From positions 5,731,501 through 5,795,500 of the forward strand of contig NZ_CP109599.1 in assembly GCF_036231945.1 (NCBI RefSeq): DNA of 64,000 nt, read 5' to 3'. Source of the stretch: Streptomyces sp. NBC_01429 (lineage in GTDB: Bacteria > Actinomycetota > Actinomycetes > Streptomycetales > Streptomycetaceae). Below, one piece after another: positions 28,873-36,930 of this stretch. The position numbers and the translations under genes were made by a program. Positions within the stretch are counted from its first letter, which is position 1; each line of letters starts with the position of its first letter. A model generated the notes under the pieces. That model was not told the origin of the DNA and ran no database searches. It saw only the letters and a list, made by a program, of their open reading frames with translations.

Positions 28873-30830
28873 TGGCCCTGCCCTCCCCCAACCTCGACGA
28901 CCGGCGCTTCCAGCAGTTCGTCGACGACGCCAAGCGCTACATCCAGCAGCGCGCCCCCGAGTGGACCGACCACAACGTCTCCGACCCGGGCGTGACCCTC
29001 GTCGAGACGGTCGCCCACATGGCCGACCAGATCGTGTACCGGCTCAACCGGGTGCCAGAGAAGAACCACCTCGCGTTCCTGGACCTCATCGGGATCACAC
29101 TCTTCCCGCCGTCCGCGGCCCGCGCCGACGTCACGTTCTGGCTGTCGGCGCCGCAGCAGCAGTCCGTCGTGCTGGCGACGGGCACCGAGGTCGCCACGGC
29201 CCGCACCCAGACCGAGGACGCGGTGGTCTTCGCCACCGAACGCGAACTCACCGTCGTGCCGTGCGAGTTGTCGTATCTCGTGGTCCAGCGGACCGACGAG
29301 GAGGCGACCGACCGCACCTCGGACCTCGCCGAGTCCAAGGACGTGCACTGCTTCACGGAGGCCCCGCGCCCCGGTGACCGCATGCTGTTCGGGCTCAGCG
29401 CCGCCGTACCGGAGTGTGTCGTCGTCCTGGAGCTGGACAGCCAGGTGGACGGCGTCGGTGTCGACCCCAGGCAGCCGCCGCTCGCCTGGGAGGCGTGGAC
29501 CGCCGACGGCTGGGTCGGCTGCGACGTCGACCGGGACACCACCGGCGGACTCAACCGCCCCGGCGAGGTCGTGCTGCACGTCCCCGGCGGACACGCGCTC
29601 TCCCGCACCGGGCGGCGCGAGGCGGGCTGGCTGCGCTGCCGGGTCACCGAGCCGGAACAGGGCCAGCCGTTCTACACCACCTCGCCCACCATCCGCTCCG
29701 CCGAGGCGTTCAGCATCGGCGGCACCACCGGCGTCGTGCACGCCGAGACGGTGCGCGACGAAGCGCTGGGGGAGTCCACCGGGCTGCCGGGACACCGGCT
29801 GCGGCTGGCCAACAGCCCCGTCGTCGGCGACGCGCAGCCGCTGCTCCTCCAGGTCGCCGAGCGCGACGGCTGGGTCGACTGGGAGACCGTCGGCCACTTC
29901 GCCGCCTCGGGCCCCACCGACCGGCACCTCACCCTGGACGCGACCACCGGCGAGATCGCCTTCGGCCCGTCCGTACGCGAACCGGACGGCACCCTGCGCC
30001 AGTACGGGGCCGTACCGCCCAAGGGCGCGCCCATCCGGGCCCGCCGCTACCGTACGGGCGGCGGAAAGGCGGGCAATGTCGCCAGGGGCGCCATCCAGGT
30101 GCTGCGCGACTCCGTCCCGTACATCTCCGACGTCATCAACCGTGAGGCCGCGCGCGGCGGGGTCGACGGCGAGACCGTCGAGGAGGCGAAGCTCAGGGCG
30201 CCCATCGCGCTGAGCGCGCAGGACCGTGCCGTGACCCTGCGGGACTACGAGGAGCTGGCGCGGCGCGCGGCCCCCGAGACCGCGCGCATCACCTGCATCG
30301 AGGCCGAGCCGGACGAGCACGGCGCGCACGCCGTGCGGGTGCTGGTCGTCCCGCAGGCCGTCTCCGACCCGGGCGGCCGGCTGCGCTTCGAACAACTCGT
30401 ACCGGGAGACGCGCTGTTGGGGCGCATCACCCGCTACCTGGACGAACGGCGCCTGATCGGCACCCGGTTGGCGGTCGGGCCGCCCTTCTACCAGGGCGTG
30501 ACGGTCGTCGCGACGGTGCACGCCTTCCGCGGCACCGACACCGACCGGGTCAGGCGGCAGGCGCACGACGCCCTGTACCGCCATCTCGACCCGCTGACCG
30601 GGGGAGCGCACGGCACGGGCTGGCCCTTCGGCCGTCCGGTACAGGCGGGAGAGGTCTTCGCGGTGCTGCAACGCGTGCCCGGCGTCGAGCTGGTGGACGA
30701 GGTGCTGCTGCACCCCGCCGACCCGCTCAGCGGCAAGCGCGGCGACCCCACGGAGCGGATCGACCTCGAACCCCCCGCGCTGGTCTTCTCGTTCGACCAC
30801 CGCGTCCGGGTGATAGGGGACGCGTCGTGA
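28872..30830 (+). CDS. cis11: CIS baseplate J-like wedge protein
   Basis: A 652-residue protein of the gp6/baseplate-J family. The N-terminal block is strongly conserved (WTDHNVSDPGVTLVETVAHM, NHLAFLDLIGITLFPP), a central variable beta region follows, and the C-terminal half contains TLRDYEELARRAAPETARIT, the usual baseplate-J signature. It forms the inner wedge ring with Cis12. It overlaps cis9 and cis12 by four bases or fewer. Confidence 0.94.
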   Translation: MALPSPNLDDRRFQQFVDDAKRYIQQRAPEWTDHNVSDPGVTLVETVAHMADQIVYRLNRVPEKNHLAFLDLIGITLFPPSAARADVTFWLSAPQQQSVVLATGTEVATARTQTEDAVVFATERELTVVPCELSYLVVQRTDEEATDRTSDLAESKDVHCFTEAPRPGDRMLFGLSAAVPECVVVLELDSQVDGVGVDPRQPPLAWEAWTADGWVGCDVDRDTTGGLNRPGEVVLHVPGGHALSRTGRREAGWLRCRVTEPEQGQPFYTTSPTIRSAEAFSIGGTTGVVHAETVRDEALGESTGLPGHRLRLANSPVVGDAQPLLLQVAERDGWVDWETVGHFAASGPTDRHLTLDATTGEIAFGPSVREPDGTLRQYGAVPPKGAPIRARRYRTGGGKAGNVARGAIQVLRDSVPYISDVINREAARGGVDGETVEEAKLRAPIALSAQDRAVTLRDYEELARRAAPETARITCIEAEPDEHGAHAVRVLVVPQAVSDPGGRLRFEQLVPGDALLGRITRYLDERRLIGTRLAVGPPFYQGVTVVATVHAFRGTDTDRVRRQAHDALYRHLDPLTGGAHGTGWPFGRPVQAGEVFAVLQRVPGVELVDEVLLHPADPLSGKRGDPTERIDLEPPALVFSFDHRVRVIGDAS

Positions 30831-31465
30831 ACACGAGCGCGAGCGCGCGCGGCTCCGTCGACGGACTCGGCTCCTCGGCCCCGCTCGGCGTGATGCTGCC
30901 CGCGGTGTTCGCCGACGACGACCTCGCCCAGCGCTTCGTCGCGGGCATCGACGAGGTCCTCGCGCCGCTCCACAACGTCCTCGACAACCTGGACGCCTAC
31001 TTCATGCCGTCGCTCGCCCCCGCGGACTTCACCCGCTGGCTCGGCGGCTGGGTGGGCGCGGAGACCGAGGGACCCGACACGGCCGGGCGCGCCGAGGCCC
31101 CGGTCGCCGCACCGGGCACCGGCCACCCGCAGGACTCCGAGGCGACGGTCGCGCTGCGCGCCGCGGTGACCGCCGCCGTACGACTGCACCGCATCCGCGG
31201 CACCAGGCGCGGACTGTCCGAGGCGGTACGGCTCGCCTTCGGTGTGGAGCCGGAGATCACCGAGAGCGGCGCGGCCACCTGGGACGCCAGGCCCCTGGGC
31301 CCGGTCCCCGGCGAGAGCCGCCCGCGCCTGCACGTCACCGTACGGCTGTCGGACCCCGACCCCGCCGCCGAGCACCGGCTGGAGCGCCTCGTAGCGGCAG
31401 CTCGCCCCGCCCATATGCCTTACACGGTCCAGGTGACCGCCGCCGAAAGGACTTCCGACAGGTGA
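30827..31465 (+). CDS. cis12: CIS baseplate protein, phage tail protein I type
   Basis: A 212-residue protein of the P2 gpI/T4 gp7 family: LGVMLPAVFADDDLAQRFVA, then VLDNLDAYFMPSLAPADFTR with a WLGGW motif, and a basic middle (LHRIRGTRRGLSEAVRLAFG). It is the second wedge component. GTGA junction with cis11 upstream. No Cis13 tail-fibre gene follows, which is unusual for an eCIS but normal for the Streptomyces cytoplasmic type. Confidence 0.92.
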   Translation: MNTSASARGSVDGLGSSAPLGVMLPAVFADDDLAQRFVAGIDEVLAPLHNVLDNLDAYFMPSLAPADFTRWLGGWVGAETEGPDTAGRAEAPVAAPGTGHPQDSEATVALRAAVTAAVRLHRIRGTRRGLSEAVRLAFGVEPEITESGAATWDARPLGPVPGESRPRLHVTVRLSDPDPAAEHRLERLVAAARPAHMPYTVQVTAAERTSDR

Positions 31466-32850
31466 CCAGTCAGCAGACTTCCCCTTCCACGCCACCTTCT
31501 TCCACGGCCGGAGGCGACACGGGGAACGAGCCGCGACACTGCGCCGAGTGCGGTACGCGGCCGACCCCGGGGCAGTCCTTCTGCGAAGGCTGCGGCGCGG
31601 TCCTGAGCTGGACCCCGGACCCGCGGGAACGGAGTACGGGTACGTCGGGTACGGGCGCTTCGGGCGCCTCGCGCCCGGGTACGCCGGCCGACGCGGACGC
31701 CGGGCACGCGGACCCGGTACGCGAGCCCGCACATGAACCGGCACCCGAACCGGCCCATGCCCCGGCCCACACACCGGCCCATGCCCTGGCCCACGAACAG
31801 GCACCCGAGACCGTGCGCGAGCCCGCGCGCGCCGAGGCGCCGGTGCCGGCGCCGGTGCCCGACGAGCTGGACACCCTGCCCACGCTGCCGGTCACCCGCG
31901 CCCCGGCGGCCTCGTCCGCCGAGGCTCCGGCCGCCGAACCCCTGGACTCGGACGCGAGCGCGCGGGCCCGTGCCCTGCTCGTACCGGTCGCCGAACAGCG
32001 CGCCCCCGCACCGGCACCGGACGTCGCCCCGGTCCTGCCCGGCACGCCCGCCGCGGCCCGCCCCCGGGTCCACGCCCCCGGCGGCGAACCGGCCGACGAG
32101 ACCGGCCCCCCGTGCCCCTGGTGCGAGGTCGGCAACCGCCCCGACCGGCACTTCTGCCGACGCTGCGGCATGTCCCTCGCGGAGCGCCCCGGCGTCCCGG
32201 AGGCCCGGCTCCCCTGGTGGCGCCGGATGTGGGACTTCGGCAACGGCCCGACGCCGTGGGCGGGCGACCGCCCGAAGCTGCGCCGGGGGATCGGCCGTAT
32301 CTTCACCTGGATCGTGTACGGCCTCGCGCTCGGGCTGCTGATCTACGCGGTGTTCAACGTGGGTACGGCGTGGAACGCGGCGCGCGACCACTTCTCGAAG
32401 CGCGCCCAGATCACCCCGGACTCCGCGGCGGCGTCCCGTTCCTTCGGCAAGCACCCGCCGAAGCTGCTCTTCGACAAGGTCAGCAACAGCTGGTGGGGCC
32501 CCGGCATCTCGGGGGCCGCCGAGGGCGAGTGGGTCGAGGCGCGCTTCCAGGAGCCCACCCGGCTGCTGGACATCCTCATCACGTCCGGCATCTCCAACAA
32601 GGCGCCCGACCTCACCGAGGCCGCGCTGCCGCACCGTATGGACGCGGTCATCACCACGGCCGACGGGAAGAAGACCACGCGCCACATCAAGCTCGACCAG
32701 ATCAGCGGGCCCCAGCAGCGCAAGTTCCGGGCGCAGAACGTCGTCAGCGTACGGTTCGTCATTCGCTCGGCGTTCAACGTGGGCACCGACAAGCAGGTCT
32801 CGATAGCCGAGATCGAGTTCTTCACCCGCGCCACGAGCAGCGACTCGTAG
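31462..32850 (+). CDS. Zinc-ribbon single-span membrane protein with a discoidin-like C-terminal domain
   Basis: A 462-residue protein closing the CIS operon (GTGA overlap with cis12). It has two zinc ribbons, CAECGTRPTPGQSFCEGCG (residues about 27-45) and CPWCEVGNRPDRHFCRRCG (about 215-233), separated by a Pro/Ala-rich linker with four-residue repeats (HEPAPEPAHAPAHTPAHALA). A membrane span follows (IFTWIVYGLALGLLIYAVF, about 280-298). The C-terminal domain resembles the NADase-type glycan-binding/discoidin fold (LLFDKVSNSWWGPG, RLLDILITSGISNKAPDL). The ribbons would be cytoplasmic and the C-terminal domain outside. Its linkage suggests a membrane anchor or envelope sensor for the CIS; function is not established. 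Confidence 0.78.
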   Translation: MTSQQTSPSTPPSSTAGGDTGNEPRHCAECGTRPTPGQSFCEGCGAVLSWTPDPRERSTGTSGTGASGASRPGTPADADAGHADPVREPAHEPAPEPAHAPAHTPAHALAHEQAPETVREPARAEAPVPAPVPDELDTLPTLPVTRAPAASSAEAPAAEPLDSDASARARALLVPVAEQRAPAPAPDVAPVLPGTPAAARPRVHAPGGEPADETGPPCPWCEVGNRPDRHFCRRCGMSLAERPGVPEARLPWWRRMWDFGNGPTPWAGDRPKLRRGIGRIFTWIVYGLALGLLIYAVFNVGTAWNAARDHFSKRAQITPDSAAASRSFGKHPPKLLFDKVSNSWWGPGISGAAEGEWVEARFQEPTRLLDILITSGISNKAPDLTEAALPHRMDAVITTADGKKTTRHIKLDQISGPQQRKFRAQNVVSVRFVIRSAFNVGTDKQVSIAEIEFFTRATSSDS

Positions 32851-32881
32851 GCCCTGGCCCCACCGCCGCTCACGGACCGAC

Positions 32882-32926
32882 CCGCCTCCCCAACAACCCT
32901 TTTCCAAGGGCCTGTTGGGGAGGCGG
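32882..32926 (+). terminator. Terminator of the main CIS operon
   Basis: A perfect 14-bp stem (CCGCCTCCCCAACA at 32882-32895 with TGTTGGGGAGGCGG at 32913-32926) containing an inner CCCTT/AAGGG hairpin, 31 bases after the stop of the last operon gene. No U-tract. Confidence 0.85.
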
Positions 32927-32945
32927 TTCGCGTTGAGCCGAGGGC

Positions 32946-33005
32946 TTGCGGATCAGGCCCCACCTCATCAGGCCCCAACTGATCGGGCCCTAGCTGATCA
33001 GGCCC
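32946..33005. repeat. Four 15-bp tandem units across the stop codon of the M23 gene
   Basis: On the minus strand: GGGCCTGATCAGCTA (33005-32991), GGGCCCGATCAGTTG (32990-32976), GGGCCTGATGAGGTG (32975-32961) and GGGCCTGATCCGCAA (32960-32946). The first unit encodes the last residues of the peptidase and supplies the first two bases of its TAG stop; the G that completes it opens the second unit. Confidence 0.9.
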
Positions 33006-34228
33006 TTGGCGCGCAGATAGGGGGTCGGGGCGATGTCGGAGCCGAACGCGGGTCCCGTGCGCATCTCGAAGTGCAGGTGCGGCCCCGTGACGTTGCCGGT
33101 CGCGCCTGACCAGCCGATGAGCGTGCCGCCCTGCACGCTCTGGCCGACGACGGCCTTCACCTGGGAGAGATGGGCGTACTGGCTGTACATGCCGTCCTCG
33201 TGGCGGATGACGACCTGATTGCCGTAGTCGCCGCCGGGCCCGGCCGTGACGACCTCGCCGGGGCCGATGGCCGTGACCGGCGTGCCGGTGGGGACCACGA
33301 AGTCGACGCCGGTGTGCAGGCCGGTGGACCAGGAGGAGCCCCGCTGGTGGTACGGGGTGCCGGCCGGTGCCTGGACGGGCAGGGTCCAGCCGCCGGCCGC
33401 GTTGCCGCCGGCCGGGACGACCATCTGGGGGGAGGACTTCATGACGGCCTTGACGTACTGGTACGTCTCCCCGTCCGCCCCGGTCGCGCGCGGCACACCG
33501 CCGTACGTCTCGACCGTCGTCCAGCCCGCGTGGTACCCGGCCAGGGCCAGTTCCAGGGGAGCGCCCCGGTAGCCGGGATGCTCCTTCGCGGTCCGCAGGA
33601 GTCCGCACATCTTCCTGCCCTGTGACGGTATGGCGTCCGCCGGGTCCAGGACGTCCTTGGTGCCGTCGTTGTTGCCGTCGATCCCCTCGGCCGCCCAGTC
33701 GGCGTCGGAGAACTGCGCGATGCCTTTGGTGACGGGCCGCCCGGCCCGCGTTCCCTCGGTCAGCTCGTCGCCCAACGGGCTTTCGGGGGAGGAGGGTTCG
33801 CCGGTGGGGCTCTCTTCGAGCGGCTCCTCGTCGGTCTTGTCGTCCGCCGTGTCGTCCGCCGCCTGCTGGTCCTCGGTCCGCGGGTCCGTCAGCGAGCGCT
33901 CGTCGTCCCCCGACCCGTCCGACCCGTCCGAAGCGAGCGACAGGGCTCTCGGGTTGAAGTTGCTCCCCTGCTTCAACTGCGCTGCCAGCACGGGCGCGGT
34001 GAGCAGCTTGTCGTCGCAGTCGTCCGCCGCGTCGCGTATGAGCTTCGCGTAGATGACGGGCACCCCCACGTCGCCCGCCTTCAGCTCGGTGCCGACCGGT
34101 GCGGGGGCGTTCCCGTCGGCCGCCTCGCTGTCGTCGAAGGTCCCGAGCATGACGGCTCCGAGCCCGATCGATATCGGCGTCATCACGCCCACGACGATGA
34201 CCGGCACCATCCAGCGAGCGATCCTCAC
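32990..34228 (-). CDS. Secreted M23 metallopeptidase with transglycosylase-like domain
   Basis: A 412-residue cell-wall enzyme. An N-terminal hydrophobic segment (residues 7-30) anchors or exports it. Residues about 50-245 resemble a lytic-transglycosylase-like fold (LLTAPVLAAQLKQGSNFNPR ... GIAQFSDADWAAEGID ... LALAGYHAG) interrupted by an acidic, Asp/Glu/Ser-rich insert at about 98-155. The C-terminal M23/LytM domain has all zinc and catalytic residues: HTGVDF, HLS and HLHFE. It should cut peptidoglycan cross-links outside the membrane. It is convergent with the CIS operon; wall lysis next to a firing CIS is suggestive but unproven. The stop lies in a 15-bp tandem repeat. Confidence 0.9.
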   Translation of the reverse strand: MRIARWMVPVIVVGVMTPISIGLGAVMLGTFDDSEAADGNAPAPVGTELKAGDVGVPVIYAKLIRDAADDCDDKLLTAPVLAAQLKQGSNFNPRALSLASDGSDGSGDDERSLTDPRTEDQQAADDTADDKTDEEPLEESPTGEPSSPESPLGDELTEGTRAGRPVTKGIAQFSDADWAAEGIDGNNDGTKDVLDPADAIPSQGRKMCGLLRTAKEHPGYRGAPLELALAGYHAGWTTVETYGGVPRATGADGETYQYVKAVMKSSPQMVVPAGGNAAGGWTLPVQAPAGTPYHQRGSSWSTGLHTGVDFVVPTGTPVTAIGPGEVVTAGPGGDYGNQVVIRHEDGMYSQYAHLSQVKAVVGQSVQGGTLIGWSGATGNVTGPHLHFEMRTGPAFGSDIAPTPYLRAKGLIS

Positions 34229-34321
34229 AAGCCCGACTCTCCCCCTACTTGACCTTCGCGGCGGGTCTCACTATGCCATCCGTCGCGGTGGCCGACGTCG
34301 CCGCTCCGATCGCCTGGTACG

Positions 34322-34405
34322 TCAGGGTGCGAGGATGATTCTGCCGAGGTTCTCGCGGCCGGAGGACTCCGACAGCTCGATGGCCGCCGCTGCCTCGCTC
34401 AGCGG
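34322..34405 (-). pseudogene. C-terminal remnant of a zinc-binding dehydrogenase/quinone reductase
   Basis: Minus-strand translation gives PLSEAAAAIELSESSGREN followed by LGRIILAP and a TGA stop, a textbook C-terminus of a medium-chain oxidoreductase. The frame has no start, and upstream sequence runs into the SGNH hydrolase end, so the rest of the gene is gone. It is likely a deletion scar. Confidence 0.6.
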
Positions 34406-34472
34406 GCCGCCGGCTTCTCGCGGCCCCGGAATTCCCCGGCCGGACCCCGGACTTCCTCGGCCCTGCGGCCGG

Positions 34473-35651
34473 TCACTTCCCGAACGGGCCGTCGGCGGTG
34501 AAGGCCCGCTCGGCGAAGCGCTCGCCCATGCGGCGGTGGGTGGCGGCGTCCGGGTGGAGCTGGTCGGGGAGGGGGAGTTCGGCGGAGTCGGCCGGGCCGT
34601 AGAGCTCGCGGCCGTCGAGGTGGTGCAGGTTCGGGTCCTCGGCCGCCCGCTGCCGCACGATGCGGGCCAGCTCGTCCCGGATGACGCCCAGGGTCAGCTT
34701 GCCGCTCGCGCGCTCCGCCGGGTCGCCCGTGGCGCGGAAGCTCAGCCGCCCGGCGCTGAGAGCGGTCAGGTCAGGGGCGCTGGGGCCCGGCGTGTCCTCG
34801 TGGATGGGGCACAGGATGGGGGAGACGACCAGCAGCGGCGTGCTGGGGTGGCCCTCGCGGATGGTGTCGAGGAAGCCGTGGACGGCGGGGCCGAAGGCGC
34901 GCAGCCGCATCAGGTCGGTGTTGACCACGTTGATGCCGATCTTGACGCTGATCAGGTCGGCGGGGGTGTCCCGCAGGGCGCGGGCGGTGAACGGGTCGAG
35001 CAGAGCGCTGCCGCCCAGCCCCAGGTTGATCAGCTCCACCCCGCCCAGCGAGGCGGCGAGCGCCGGCCAGGTCGTGGAGGGGGAGGCCGCGTCGGAGCCG
35101 TGGCTGATCGAACTGCCGTGGTGCAGCCACACGCGGCGGCCCCGGTCCGGTACGGGCTCGACGGGGGCGTCGGTGCGCAGCGCGACGAGTTCGGTGGTCT
35201 CGTTGTGCGGCAGCCAGATCTCGACGTTCTTGACGCCTTCGGGCAGATCGGTGAAGCGGAGGGTGCCCACCGGTCCGGGCCTGCTCTCGGCGGTGCCGGT
35301 GGCCATGTCGATGGTCAGGGTGTTGCCGCCGGTCACACTGGCCCGGCCGGTCAGACTGCCGTCGACGAGCAGGTCGTACACACCGTCCGGGCGGGGCGGT
35401 GCGCCCGGGTAGACCCGCTTGGTGGGCAGTGTGTCCAGCTCGACGGCGGTGGCCCGGGTCCGGAAGGCCAGCCGTACGCCGGAGGGCTGCGCCTCCGCCA
35501 TGGCGAGCTGCGGGTCGGCGCACTGGGCGCGGGCCCTGGCCGGCAGCCGGTGCGGCAGGATGCCGTGTGCGGTGTGTTCCAGGTCGAGGTGGCCGCGCAG
35601 GATGTCCTCGGTGAGGGGTGTGCTGATCCAGTCGTGCGGGGTGGTGCGCAT
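34473..35651 (-). CDS. SGNH/GDSL-type esterase or lipase
   Basis: A 392-residue enzyme without signal peptide. The first ~180 residues are a beta-sandwich-like domain (GVRLAFRTRATAVELDTLP, GNTLTIDMATGTAESRPG) of the kind found before GDSL catalytic domains that act on carbohydrate esters. The SGNH domain follows: Ser block HHGSSISHGSD, Gly block INLGLGGSA, Asn block KIGINVVN and the catalytic Asp/His in PLPDQLHPDAATHRR. Start is the ATG of MRTTPHDW; the open frame runs on upstream through the tetR gene but that part is shadow. It lies just downstream of tetR on the same strand, 68 bases apart, so it may be a regulated target. Confidence 0.87.
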   Translation of the reverse strand: MRTTPHDWISTPLTEDILRGHLDLEHTAHGILPHRLPARARAQCADPQLAMAEAQPSGVRLAFRTRATAVELDTLPTKRVYPGAPPRPDGVYDLLVDGSLTGRASVTGGNTLTIDMATGTAESRPGPVGTLRFTDLPEGVKNVEIWLPHNETTELVALRTDAPVEPVPDRGRRVWLHHGSSISHGSDAASPSTTWPALAASLGGVELINLGLGGSALLDPFTARALRDTPADLISVKIGINVVNTDLMRLRAFGPAVHGFLDTIREGHPSTPLLVVSPILCPIHEDTPGPSAPDLTALSAGRLSFRATGDPAERASGKLTLGVIRDELARIVRQRAAEDPNLHHLDGRELYGPADSAELPLPDQLHPDAATHRRMGERFAERAFTADGPFGK

Positions 35652-35719
35652 GGTCCTGGCCTGTTCGTCGGAGCGGTCGGGTGGTTCGGGGCGGGCGGTG
35701 TGGTTGGGGTGCCTTCGGC

Positions 35720-36289
35720 TCAGGGCGCGGGCCAGTTCCGCAGCAGGGCGTCGAGAGCGTCCAGGATCCTGGACCACGACACCTCCGAGTCGGGGGCGCT
35801 GTGGCTGAACCCTCCCCGCGCCTCCAGGCTGACGTAGCCGTGGAAGACGCTGCCCAGCAGCCGGACCGCGTGCGTCTGGTCGGGCTCCGGCAGGTCGTAG
35901 CCGCGCAGGATCGCCCGCGTCATCCGCGAGTGCCTGCCGCCCGCGCTCGCCGCCGCCGTCTCCGGGTCGAGCCGCAGCTGGGCGGCGGCGTAGCGGCCGG
36001 GATGCTCGCGGGCGTAGTCGCGGTAGACGTTCGCGAAGGCGGTCAGGGCGTCCTTGGCGGCCCGCCCGGCCAGGGCGGCGGCGACCCGGTCGGCGAGTTC
36101 CTCCAGGGCGAGCAGGGCGATCCTCGTCCTCAGGTCCTGGGAGTTCCTCACATGCGAGTAGAGGCTCGCGACCTTCACGTCGAAGCGTCTGGCCAGCTCC
36201 GAGACCGTCACCTGGTCGAAGCCGACCTCGTCGGCCAGCTCCGCCCCCGCCAGGGTCAGCCGTTCCGTGGTCAGTCCTGCGTATGCCAT
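35720..36289 (-). CDS. TetR-family regulator (WHG-domain subtype)
   Basis: A 189-residue repressor. The helix-turn-helix is GFDQVTVSELARRFDVKVAS followed by LYSHVRNSQDL, standard TetR order. The ligand domain has the LLGSVFHGYVSLEARGGF segment of the C-terminal TetR WHG type. The ATG of MAYAGLTTERL is preferred over MMGMAY three codons upstream. A perfect 9-bp palindrome with a 5-bp spacer sits in the 71-bp divergent gap to the FBP gene, so it should control itself, the SGNH hydrolase downstream and the FBP gene. Confidence 0.9.
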   Translation of the reverse strand: MAYAGLTTERLTLAGAELADEVGFDQVTVSELARRFDVKVASLYSHVRNSQDLRTRIALLALEELADRVAAALAGRAAKDALTAFANVYRDYAREHPGRYAAAQLRLDPETAAASAGGRHSRMTRAILRGYDLPEPDQTHAVRLLGSVFHGYVSLEARGGFSHSAPDSEVSWSRILDALDALLRNWPAP

Positions 36290-36323
36290 ACCCATCACCT
36301 CTTTCGACAGAACCGATTATTGA

Positions 36324-36346
36324 TTTGCCTAAGACCTTTAGGCAAA
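36324..36346. promoter_or_regulatory. TetR operator between tetR and the FBP gene
   Basis: TTTGCCTAA (36324-36332), five-base spacer, TTAGGCAAA (36338-36346): a perfect inverted repeat, extendable by one A-T pair on each side. It is in the only AT-rich stretch nearby, 14 bases upstream of the FBP start and 34 from the tetR start, so a bound dimer would block both promoters. Confidence 0.75.
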
Positions 36347-36360
36347 TTAGCGTGCTGTGT

Positions 36361-36852
36361 ATGAACCCGTTGACCGACCGAGAGATCCGTGCCGCGTTCG
36401 TGAACTGCACGAAGGGCGAGGCCAAGCGGCTGGCCGTGCCCCGCGACCTGGCCGACCGGCCGTGGGACGACCTGGACTACCTGGGCTGGCGCGATCCGCA
36501 GTCCCCGGGCCGCGCCTACCTCGTCACCGTCCTGGACGGCCGGCCGCGCGGCCTCGCGCTGCGCTGCCCCAGCCCCGCGCCCTCGGGGATGCGGCGCGCC
36601 ATGTGCACGATGTGCCTGACCACCCACACCGGCGGCGTCTCCCTGATGGTCGCGCCGAAGGCGGGGAAGGCCGGGCAGCATGGCAACTCGGTCGGCGCCT
36701 ACATGTGCGACGACCTGGCCTGCTCGCTGTACGTACGGGGCAAGAAGGACGCGGGCGCCGGCGCGCGGCTCCACGAGTCGCTCACCCTGGAGGAGAAGAT
36801 CCAGCGGACCGTGGCGAACGTCGCCGCGTTCGTCGCCAAGGTGACGGAGTGA
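36361..36852 (+). CDS. FBP-domain (FusB-like, EF-G-binding) zinc-finger protein
   Basis: A 163-residue protein of the FBP family. The C-terminal treble-clef zinc finger is visible in MCTMCLTTHTGG and MCDDLACSLYVRGKK, with the connecting SLMVAPKAGKAGQHGNSVGA loop that contacts EF-G in FusB. FusB proteins release EF-G stalled by fusidic acid; actinobacterial homologues mostly have unknown physiological roles. The ATG directly follows the TetR operator and may be read from a leaderless or very short-leader transcript, since no clear ribosome binding site precedes it. Confidence 0.85.
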   Translation: MNPLTDREIRAAFVNCTKGEAKRLAVPRDLADRPWDDLDYLGWRDPQSPGRAYLVTVLDGRPRGLALRCPSPAPSGMRRAMCTMCLTTHTGGVSLMVAPKAGKAGQHGNSVGAYMCDDLACSLYVRGKKDAGAGARLHESLTLEEKIQRTVANVAAFVAKVTE

Positions 36853-36903
36853 CCCGGGTGGCTCACGTGACCCGGGCGACCCGGGTGACCCCCGTCACCC
36901 GGG
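36850..36903. repeat. Imperfect 18-bp tandem units from the FBP stop codon, ending in a hairpin
   Basis: TGACCCGGGTGGCTCACG, TGACCCGGGCGACCCGGG and TGACCCCCGTCACCCGGG follow one another from the TGA stop (36850). The 3' part folds into a perfect 10-bp stem (CCCGGGTGAC 36880-36889 with GTCACCCGGG 36894-36903), a likely terminator shared with the convergent SDR gene. Confidence 0.7.
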
Positions 36904-36930
36904 TGGCTTGAGCGGTCGGGCTCCAGAGCC

